A DNA stretch of 53,133 nucleotides from Cloacimonetes bacterium SCGC AAA252-N17 (lineage in GTDB: Bacteria > Cloacimonadota > Cloacimonadia > JGIOTU-2), in the NCBI GenBank assembly GCA_000404785.1, contig ASNI01000013.1:1-53133 (forward strand), written 5' to 3'. The first letter of the stretch is position 1; each line of letters begins with the position of its first letter. The position numbers and the translations under genes are program-made. Shown piece by piece: positions 42,945 to 50,139 of the stretch. Below the pieces are notes generated by a model. That model made no database searches, was not told the DNA's origin, and was given only the letters and a program-made list of their open reading frames with translations.

Positions 42945-45197
42945 ATGAAAACACGTATACTTCTCTTAATTATTTCAGTCTTGCTGGTGCTCACAGGTTG
43001 TGTCTATTATAATATCTTTTATAATGCGAAAAAATACTACGCAGAAGCGCTGAATGCAAAAGAGAAGAACGACGGAAAGGTTTCGCCAAGTATTGATTCG
43101 AAATTCGAAACATCCATTGGCAAGTGTACGTATATCATACAGGAATATCCCACGAACAAATGGGTTGACAATGCGATCCTGCTGATAGGGCAATGCTTTT
43201 ACGAACAGGAAAATTACATAAAAGCACTTCGAAAATTTCAGGAATATGAGAAATATTACAATAAATACGAGCTCTATCCTATTGCAAAACTCTATCTTGC
43301 AAAGACCTATCTTGCAATGAAGGAATACGATGATGCGATGAAGCAGTTTTCTGCGATCTTTACCAATCCAAGATTTCAGGAAGTTCGCACAGAAGCATAC
43401 TTTGATCTTTCAGATTATTATATCGAGAGGGATAAATATAATGATGCAAGGAACACAATTCTGGAGCTGCTGAATACAAATCTTAAAAGAAAACCTCACC
43501 TCAAAGCAATGTTCCTCTACGCTGAAATTGAGTTCAAAAATGGTGAATATCGTAATGCGGAGCTTGCTTTTCGGAATCTACTTGCGGAAAAACCGACCAA
43601 AAGATGCCAGCTGGATGTTTTATTTTATATCGGCAATATATATGTCGAGATCGGTAAATATAAAGAAGCTCTTCTTGTTTTCGAAAAACTTAATGATATT
43701 GAAGTCGATTATGACAAACTTCCTGAGATAAGGATGTATATGGCTATCTGCGAAGCTCATCTGGGAAATACGGAAAAAGCATTTGACATGTTTGATAATA
43801 TCATCAAAGATAACAAGGGAAAGAAGATAATCTCTGAGATCAATTATTACTGGGGTAATATCTATTTTGATGTGCTGCAGGATTATGAACAAGCTGTGGA
43901 AAAATTCAATGCTGTCACCGTAAAACATCTCAATGAAAAACTGGTTAAACAGACAAAAAATAAATTAAAAATCGCCCAGGAACTTATCGGTTATCAAACA
44001 ATTCAAAGCAGTAGTCAGATAAGCCAAATCGTTGAATTCCAATTTCAGCTTGCGGAATACTATAATTTTGACCTGAACCAGCCGGACTCAGCCCTCGCAA
44101 TGTATGATAATATCATCGAGCGGCTTCCACTACTCAGGCAGGAGCTTGATTCCCTTACTATTATGATACTGTACTACCCGGAACCGGACTCAATTGACAC
44201 TGAGAACGACTCCCTCTTTATTTCAGATTCTCTGGAAATAGATATCCCAGTTCAGATGGAAGATTCTGCTTCGGTAACTGAAGATTCGATTTCGGCATTT
44301 TTTGATACTGTCGCAATAATTCAGATCGAAGATGACTCAATCTCTATTGTTATACCGGACTCATCACTTGCAGACAGTCTTAGAGGATTATCAATTATTG
44401 ATACAACTCTTACAGACAGTGTTCTTATTGATTCCACAATGGCAGACAGCACTGTAACAGAACCTGAGAAAGTAGTTGTTGTTACCAAGCAGCAGCTTCT
44501 CGTAAAAATAGAGAATCTTCACAATACTATTCAGGAATTTGAGAAAGAGATCATACCAAAAGTTCTCTTTATGAAGCTTTGGACTTATCAGGAAAAACTT
44601 CAGGATACAGATAAAGCTTCAGAGATATTCCTGCTCCTTGAAACCGATTATCCCGTTTCAAAATATACGATTGCTGGAAAAAAACTTATCAATAACGAGC
44701 CCTTTGAGCTTGTAGATCCGGAAGAACACTATGCCCGGCAGTATTTGTATAAAGCGCTGGATTTTTACTTTGATTCTGTTACACTAGAGCAAAGTTATGC
44801 ATATTTAGATACAATCCTCGCTTTGTATGATTCCACAGAAGTGTATCCGCAAGCATTATATTTGAAGTCCTACCTTTTTGTGACAGAAAACCGGGACACA
44901 ACTTCTGCCAGACCCTATCTTGAAAAACTTTTCACCGATTATCCCCAACACGAACTGATAACCGAGGTTTCTGATTTCTTTGATGGAACACATTTCCTTT
45001 CTTTTGAAACAGTAGAAGATACTATAGTTATAATCGATTCTACAATTATATTTCCGGACAGCACTTTTATTCAGGATTCATCATTTACAATTCAGGATAC
45101 CTCCTCGATCATAGATTCTGTTCTGATCACAACCGAAGAAGACAGTATTTTCATTTTTCCGGAACCAGAGGATAGCGTGGAGGTTCCCAAACAATAA
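42945..45197 (+). CDS. Large TPR lipoprotein with Asp-Ser-rich linkers
   Basis: 750 residues. A lipoprotein signal (LVLTGC, Cys19) anchors it to a membrane. Residues about 50-395 are TPR units (for example YIKALRKFQEYEKYYNKYEL, YDDAMKQFSAI, YKEALLVFEKL). Residues about 400-510 are an acidic stretch full of DS-x-DS phrases (TDSVLIDSTMADSTVTE). A second TPR block covers about 515-690, and a second Asp-Ser-rich tail ends the protein. The acidic linkers may bind calcium or act as flexible spacers; that is inference. It lies 9 bp after the Cys-type lyase and 9 bp before the EcfT-like gene. Confidence 0.8.
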   Translation: MKTRILLLIISVLLVLTGCVYYNIFYNAKKYYAEALNAKEKNDGKVSPSIDSKFETSIGKCTYIIQEYPTNKWVDNAILLIGQCFYEQENYIKALRKFQEYEKYYNKYELYPIAKLYLAKTYLAMKEYDDAMKQFSAIFTNPRFQEVRTEAYFDLSDYYIERDKYNDARNTILELLNTNLKRKPHLKAMFLYAEIEFKNGEYRNAELAFRNLLAEKPTKRCQLDVLFYIGNIYVEIGKYKEALLVFEKLNDIEVDYDKLPEIRMYMAICEAHLGNTEKAFDMFDNIIKDNKGKKIISEINYYWGNIYFDVLQDYEQAVEKFNAVTVKHLNEKLVKQTKNKLKIAQELIGYQTIQSSSQISQIVEFQFQLAEYYNFDLNQPDSALAMYDNIIERLPLLRQELDSLTIMILYYPEPDSIDTENDSLFISDSLEIDIPVQMEDSASVTEDSISAFFDTVAIIQIEDDSISIVIPDSSLADSLRGLSIIDTTLTDSVLIDSTMADSTVTEPEKVVVVTKQQLLVKIENLHNTIQEFEKEIIPKVLFMKLWTYQEKLQDTDKASEIFLLLETDYPVSKYTIAGKKLINNEPFELVDPEEHYARQYLYKALDFYFDSVTLEQSYAYLDTILALYDSTEVYPQALYLKSYLFVTENRDTTSARPYLEKLFTDYPQHELITEVSDFFDGTHFLSFETVEDTIVIIDSTIIFPDSTFIQDSSFTIQDTSSIIDSVLITTEEDSIFIFPEPEDSVEVPKQ

Positions 45198-45206
45198 TTT
45201 CTCCTC

Positions 45207-45851
45207 ATGCTTAACCATCTAAATCCACTTGTCAAAATATTATTTGTTATCTCACAGATCATTTTTCTCTTCTTTTTCCATCCGCCAGCTGGCGGATTGA
45301 TATCTGTGCTCATTATTCTGGTGTTGTCTTTGCTGATGTATCCAAAAAATCTTATCGCAGTTACAAATACGATCTTGCGTATATCTTCTCTTTTACTTAC
45401 AATTTTTCTTATGGGTTATGTATTTGGCGATCCATGGCAAAAGGATCTAATGATCATTGTATCTATTGCCATAATGATAAGCTATACAGTTGTGCTGGTG
45501 AAATCAACTTCGGCATTCTCATTCCTTGCACAATGGCACAAAGTAATCCCGCAGAAAATACGTAATTCGTCAACGCTCTTTCTCTATGGTATTATCCGAT
45601 TTCTTCCTATAATTTATCATGAATATTCGCACACAATAAGATTGTATAAGTATCATATAAAAAGAAAGATAGGACTGAATGAGATATCCGAGCTTTTCCC
45701 TCTTATTGTGAACAGGTCACTAAAAAAAGTGCATAAGTGCTCAGCAACTGCGGAAAGTCTATTAAGCAGTGAACTTTCATGCTCTTATCATCCCTGCGAT
45801 CTTCTATTGCCAGCTCTGCTGCTCGTGCAAATAGGATTTATCTTATTATGA
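45207..45851 (+). CDS. EcfT/CbiQ-like ECF transporter transmembrane protein
   Basis: 214 residues. The N-terminal LNPLVKILFVISQ matches the start of EcfT/CbiQ proteins, and four to five hydrophobic helices are visible (about 8-24, 30-46, 55-72, 80-95 and 195-213). A basic coupling region (IRLYKYHIKRKIGLNEISE) would contact an ATPase pair, but no EcfA or substrate-binding gene is nearby. It is shorter than usual (about 250-270). A copy of the dispersed palindrome lies in frame at 45280-45297 and encodes PPAGG in the first loop, unlike any motif I know in the family. Its stop overlaps the truA start (ATGA). Confidence 0.6.
   Translation: MLNHLNPLVKILFVISQIIFLFFFHPPAGGLISVLIILVLSLLMYPKNLIAVTNTILRISSLLLTIFLMGYVFGDPWQKDLMIIVSIAIMISYTVVLVKSTSAFSFLAQWHKVIPQKIRNSSTLFLYGIIRFLPIIYHEYSHTIRLYKYHIKRKIGLNEISELFPLIVNRSLKKVHKCSATAESLLSSELSCSYHPCDLLLPALLLVQIGFILL
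45280..45297. repeat. Dispersed palindrome, copy 5, inside a coding sequence
   Basis: An 18-bp palindrome with core TCCGCCAGCTGGCGGA located in frame within the EcfT-like gene, between its first two membrane helices. It keeps the reading frame and adds Pro-Pro-Ala-Gly-Gly. Confidence 0.9.
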
Positions 45852-46579
45852 GAAAATTTCTAATTCGCTTCTGTTATGACGGTCATTCTTTTCATGGCTG
45901 GCAGATACAGAAAGACGCTCTTACCATCCAGCAGGTCATGGAAAATGTGCTCGCACAAATTTTTAAAACTAAAATTCCTTTGACCGTATCCGGTAGAACC
46001 GATGCGAGTGTGCATGCACTCAACCAGTATGCTCATTTTTCAGCAGAGACGAGAATGGAACCGAAAAATATCATAGCTGCGATCAATAGTATTATTTCTA
46101 TAGCGATCTACATCAAGGAATGCACTGTTGTGGATGATGATTTTCATGCGCGATTTTCTGCAAAAAGAAGGATGTATATGTATAAGATAATGAAAGAATT
46201 CTCTCCCTTTGAACGGTTTTATGCTTCTTATTTTCCGCAAAAAAAGATCTCTTTGCCGCTCCTGCGAAAAGCGTCTGAATATTTGCTCGGCACGCATGAT
46301 TTCAATGTCTTTGCTCAAGATACATCGCAGCTTCCTTCAACGCTGTGTACGGTTGATCGTGCTGAATGGAGCGAAACCAATACACATTTCATCTTTAAGA
46401 TAAGAGCGAACAGGTTCATGCATAATATGGTTCGAAGAATAGTCGGCACTCTTTTACACATTTCCAACGAGGGAATAGAACCAGATTATATAAATAAAAT
46501 TTTATCCACTCAGGATTATAGTCTCCTTGGCATGACCGCTCCACCTCAAGGGCTTTATCTATTTGAGGTTACATATTAG
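45848..46579 (+). CDS. truA: tRNA pseudouridine synthase A
   Basis: 243 residues starting at ATG 45848, which overlaps the previous stop (ATGA); a longer frame from 45779 is inside the preceding gene and rejected. TruA makes pseudouridine at positions 38-40 of the anticodon stem. The catalytic motif GRTDASVHA carries Asp52. FCYDGHSFHGWQIQ at the N-terminus, the RRMYMYKI strand, and FMHNMVRRIVGTLL near the C-terminus are characteristic. It is the last gene of the run that starts at the M6 protease; a promoter-like region follows. Confidence 0.96.
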   Translation: MRKFLIRFCYDGHSFHGWQIQKDALTIQQVMENVLAQIFKTKIPLTVSGRTDASVHALNQYAHFSAETRMEPKNIIAAINSIISIAIYIKECTVVDDDFHARFSAKRRMYMYKIMKEFSPFERFYASYFPQKKISLPLLRKASEYLLGTHDFNVFAQDTSQLPSTLCTVDRAEWSETNTHFIFKIRANRFMHNMVRRIVGTLLHISNEGIEPDYINKILSTQDYSLLGMTAPPQGLYLFEVTY

Positions 46580-46600
46580 TTATGCAAAAGTTTAAAAAAT

Positions 46601-46629
46601 TTGACGTTCTGGCACACAGTTTGTAGATT
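46601..46629 (+). promoter_or_regulatory. Candidate promoter ahead of the cupin gene
   Basis: TTGACG (46601-46606), 17 bp, TAGATT (46624-46629), about 70 bp before the cupin start. The 122-bp gap after truA is the only sizeable one in this run, which supports a new transcription start. Confidence 0.45.
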
Positions 46630-46701
46630 TTGTTTCGAAATATAAAAAAAATTAATAGATACATCACAATTAAATGGTGCTCAAAACATTGGGAGGTAAC
46701 C

Positions 46702-47097
46702 ATGAAAATCGCCCACTTCAACGATGTCCTTCTGGAAGACGTGAATGTCGAAGGTGCAGACAAAACCAAGATCAGATGGCTTATTTCAAAAAAAGATAAC
46801 GCTCCCAATTTTGCCATGCGCATGTTCGAGATCGAAGCTGGCGGACACACACCATTTCACTCACATGACTGGGAACATGAAGTATTCGTGATTCAAGGAA
46901 CCGGTGTATTGGTCACGGAAGAAGGTGAAAAACCCTTTCAACAGTGGGATGTCATCTTTGTGGAACCACATCTGAAACACCAATTCAAAAATACTGATGA
47001 CACTTTGTTGCGCTTTCTCTGTATCGTTCCCCATTCTCCACAACCTGCAAAAGTCTCAAGCAATCCTCTTGGAGACAAACCCGTAAACAACTGCTGA
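46702..47097 (+). CDS. Small cupin-fold protein
   Basis: 131 residues from ATG 46702, preceded by GGGAGGT; an upstream TTG frame from 46630 is unlikely. A single cupin: motif 1 is G48...His53-x-His55...Glu60...G66 (HTPFHSHDWEHEVFVIQG) and motif 2 contains His93 (PHLKHQF), so a metal site of three His and one Glu is intact. Single-domain cupins act as dioxygenases, isomerases or sugar-binding proteins; the exact activity cannot be told. tsaB begins 1 bp after the stop, so the two share a message. Confidence 0.85.
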   Translation: MKIAHFNDVLLEDVNVEGADKTKIRWLISKKDNAPNFAMRMFEIEAGGHTPFHSHDWEHEVFVIQGTGVLVTEEGEKPFQQWDVIFVEPHLKHQFKNTDDTLLRFLCIVPHSPQPAKVSSNPLGDKPVNNC

Positions 47098-47098
47098 T

Positions 47099-47800
47099 AT
47101 GAACATTCTTGCTTTTGACACCTCTACATCCTACGAAAGTATAGCACTTTCACACAACGGACAGATCATTGCGGATGTGACTTTGAATGCAAAAAGGACT
47201 CATTCCGAACGTCTTTTGCCAACTGTGGAAAACCTGCTTTCTCAAACAGAGCTGAAATTAGAAGAGCTCTCCGGCATCGCAGTATCAATCGGTCCCGGCT
47301 CTTTTACCGGACTGCGCATCGGGCTTTCCACTGCTAAGGGGCTCTGCTTTGGCTTGAAACTACCACTATATGTGGTCTCAACTTTGAAATCACTCGCGAA
47401 CAATGTTTCTTTGGCTTTAACCAATATCTGCACACTTATGGATGCAGGACGGGATGAGCTATATTACGCAGTATATTCTCCGGACCTTACAGAGATTCAG
47501 AAACCTGCAATTGCAAAGATAGAAAAAATATTATCTGTAGTTGATAAAGACACTATTTTGGTCGGACCTATCTCTTCAAAAATGAAAGAAGCATTCTTAG
47601 ATGCCAACGATACAACATCCTTTGCCAGAACTATTAATTGCTACCCAAAAGCATCATCACTTATTGACATCATAGAAAACAAAAAGGGGTTCGAGGTGTA
47701 TAAAGCTGATGACATCTCTAAAGTTGAACCTTTATATATTAGAAGATCGGCTGCTGAAGAAAATTTCAAACCCAAACAAAAAAATAATAGAATACAATAA
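47099..47800 (+). CDS. tsaB: tRNA threonylcarbamoyladenosine biosynthesis protein TsaB
   Basis: 233 residues. TsaB is the non-catalytic partner of TsaD in forming t6A37. The ASKHA-type N-terminus ILAFDTSTSYESIAL, the LPTVENLLSQ helix and the family signature SIGPGSFTGLRIGLSTAKGL are all present, followed by the STLKSLA segment. It is separated by 1 bp from the cupin gene and 25 bp from rho. tsaD is 32 kb away on the other strand. Confidence 0.95.
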   Translation: MNILAFDTSTSYESIALSHNGQIIADVTLNAKRTHSERLLPTVENLLSQTELKLEELSGIAVSIGPGSFTGLRIGLSTAKGLCFGLKLPLYVVSTLKSLANNVSLALTNICTLMDAGRDELYYAVYSPDLTEIQKPAIAKIEKILSVVDKDTILVGPISSKMKEAFLDANDTTSFARTINCYPKASSLIDIIENKKGFEVYKADDISKVEPLYIRRSAAEENFKPKQKNNRIQ

Positions 47801-47825
47801 AAATTCATAAATATTTAGGAGTATT

Positions 47826-49094
47826 ATGGAAGATCTAATTGACCTCAAAGAAATGCAAAAAATGAACCTGCCCGAACTTCATAAGATCGCAAAAAGTTTT
47901 GAGATAAAGAAATTCAAAACCATGAATAAACAGGATTTGATGTTCGCCATTCTCGATGCACAGGCAGCGAATGAAGGATTGGTTTTCACCACAGGCGTGA
48001 TCGATCTTACACCCGAAGGATATGGTTTTCTGCGTTCGTCAAAATCAAATTATCTGAGCGGACCCAGCGACATTTATGTGTCCAAAGCTCAAGTTAAAAA
48101 ATTTCACATCAAGCAGGGAAACATCATATCCGGACCTGTTCGTTCACCAAAAGAAGATGAGAAATATTTCGCACTCATCCGGATTGATGCGATCAATGAT
48201 GAACCACCCCTCCGTGCCTATCAAACCCCAAATTTCGATTCTCTAACACCACTTTATCCCGAAGAAAAACTAAACCTTGAAACCACTAAGGAAGAGCTTT
48301 CAATGCGAATCATCGACCTCTTTACACCCATTGGAAAGGGACAGAGAGGACTCATCGTTGCGGCACCGCGAACAGGAAAAACAGTGATTCTGCAAAAGCT
48401 TGCAAACGCGATCCTTACTAATCATCCAGAAGTATATGTGATCATTCTTCTTGTTGACGAGCGTCCTGAAGAAGTCACAGAGATGAAACGTATCGTTAAA
48501 TCGGGAAATTCAGAAGTAGTGAGCTCAACCTTTGACGAAACCGCATATCATCATGTGCGTCTTGCTGAAATGGTCATAGAAAAGGCAAAAAGAATGGTTG
48601 AATACGGACGCGATGTGGTTATACTTCTTGATAGTGTTACCCGTCTTGCCCGTGCTTATAATACGCTCATGCCTGCTAGCGGAAAGGTGCTTTCAGGCGG
48701 TATCGATGCCAATGCGCTTCACAAACCAAAGCGATTCTTCGGTGCTGCTCGCAACACTGCGGAAAGTGGAAGTCTCACAATCATGGCAACTGCGATCATT
48801 CATACCGGAAGTAAAATGGATACGGTTATCTTTGAAGAGTTCAAGGGTACAGGTAACATGGAACTTGTGCTCGACCGCTCCATCAGCGACCTACGCATGT
48901 TTCCGGCGATCGATCTTATCATTTCAGGAACACGCCGTGAAGAGCTTCTTCTTCCTGAAGAGGTTCGAAATCGTGTATTCATTCTTCGTAAGATCCTCAA
49001 AAATCAAAATCCCTACGATGCAATCGAACTCCTGAAAAACAAGATGAAGGGAACAAAGAATAATCTGGAATTCCTGAAGTTAATGAGCAGCTAA
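47826..49094 (+). CDS. rho: Transcription termination factor Rho
   Basis: 422 residues with an AGGAG site upstream. Domains: Rho N-terminal helical domain (1-50, LPELHKIAKSFEI), CSD-like RNA-binding domain (about 52-128, GYGFLRS, then SDIYVSKAQVKKF), and RecA-like ATPase with GKGQRGLIVAAPRTGKT (P-loop 180-186), Walker B VVILLDSVTRLARAYN, the Q-loop region SGKVLSGGIDANAL and R-loop area. It ends factor-dependent transcripts. This may explain why few intrinsic terminators were seen in the window. The next gene starts 10 bp downstream. Confidence 0.97.
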   Translation: MEDLIDLKEMQKMNLPELHKIAKSFEIKKFKTMNKQDLMFAILDAQAANEGLVFTTGVIDLTPEGYGFLRSSKSNYLSGPSDIYVSKAQVKKFHIKQGNIISGPVRSPKEDEKYFALIRIDAINDEPPLRAYQTPNFDSLTPLYPEEKLNLETTKEELSMRIIDLFTPIGKGQRGLIVAAPRTGKTVILQKLANAILTNHPEVYVIILLVDERPEEVTEMKRIVKSGNSEVVSSTFDETAYHHVRLAEMVIEKAKRMVEYGRDVVILLDSVTRLARAYNTLMPASGKVLSGGIDANALHKPKRFFGAARNTAESGSLTIMATAIIHTGSKMDTVIFEEFKGTGNMELVLDRSISDLRMFPAIDLIISGTRREELLLPEEVRNRVFILRKILKNQNPYDAIELLKNKMKGTKNNLEFLKLMSS

Positions 49095-49104
49095 TATCCA
49101 ATAT

Positions 49105-50139
49105 ATGAAAAAAACTATCTGCCTGATTATAGTCTTTTTCTCCCTGTACACGATACCTTTATGGGGGCAATCCCTTTCAGCAGTATATAACCATATCTTT
49201 AAGAGCGAATATGCCATTGCCTTTCAAATATTGAAATCCATGCTCCCTCAGTGCAGAAATCACGAAGGAGAAGTCGAAATTCTCTATCTTTTAGGACAAT
49301 GTGCAGACAATGCAAATGATGCTTCCTTTTACTATAAAGAGATATTGGGAAAAAAAGAAAATGCCTATACCGATAGAGCGCTCCTAAATCTGGCTAAGAT
49401 CAGTCTCACACACGAGGACTGGACAGCTGCAATTAAGTATTCAGACAAACTTAAAGCGAGTACCTATTCTTTGTACTACTCAGAAGCACTATTCATCAAT
49501 GCTCAGGCATATTTCTGCAATGAAGAATATTTTCCTGCGATCACTTCATATAAAGAATTTATCAATATCTCTCTTGATTCTGCTCAGCGGGAGCTGGCTA
49601 TGCTGAATTGCGGAACTGCATATTATGAGCTCAAACAGTACTCGAAAGCAATTGAACAGTTCTCACAAATGCAGGAAGAAAATCCAAAAAGTAATTTCAA
49701 TCCCTACATGCTCTATTTGCTGGGATTATGCTTTGAGAATAAAGCACAGCACACCGATGCGATAACACATTATAAAAAACTAACTAATGATTATCCCTAC
49801 TCGCAGTATTCAGCTCTGGCAGAACAGCAACTTGTGTCTTTGATCGAACAGGGATATTACTCATCTTCACTTACAACTTTGCCACAGATAGATGAACTTC
49901 TCAACAAAAAATATATTGTTCAGCTTGCAGCTCTCGAAAGCTCTACCAAAGCCCACAAAGCACAGGAAGACTTTCGTGACATGGGTGTGAAAAATATCTT
50001 TATCTTCACAAAATCAGTTAATGGAAAAATTTACTACGCTGTCGGTGTTGGTCCCTATGCAACTAAGGACGAAGCTCTATATAAAAAAAACCGGCTGGCA
50101 GAAAAAAAGATCAGCTCGTATATCTATAAAAAACCATGA
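49105..50139 (+). CDS. Secreted TPR protein with C-terminal SPOR domain
   Basis: 344 residues. Signal peptide 1-21. TPR units fill about 25-255 (YSKAIEQFSQMQEENPKSNF, HTDAITHYKKLTNDYPYSQY). Residues about 270-342 form a SPOR domain (KKYIVQLAALESSTKA, GKIYYAVGVGPYATKDEA), which binds denuded peptidoglycan at division sites. The protein thus probably works in the periplasm in cell-wall or division processes. It lies 10 bp after rho and its stop overlaps the mutS start (ATGA). Confidence 0.88.
   Translation: MKKTICLIIVFFSLYTIPLWGQSLSAVYNHIFKSEYAIAFQILKSMLPQCRNHEGEVEILYLLGQCADNANDASFYYKEILGKKENAYTDRALLNLAKISLTHEDWTAAIKYSDKLKASTYSLYYSEALFINAQAYFCNEEYFPAITSYKEFINISLDSAQRELAMLNCGTAYYELKQYSKAIEQFSQMQEENPKSNFNPYMLYLLGLCFENKAQHTDAITHYKKLTNDYPYSQYSALAEQQLVSLIEQGYYSSSLTTLPQIDELLNKKYIVQLAALESSTKAHKAQEDFRDMGVKNIFIFTKSVNGKIYYAVGVGPYATKDEALYKKNRLAEKKISSYIYKKP

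Noticed and set aside
46610..46626. Sigma-54-like promoter TGGCAC-N5-TTGTA before the cupin gene
   Set aside because: The conserved GC of the -12 element is GT here; the overlapping TTGACG-N17-TAGATT is a better candidate.
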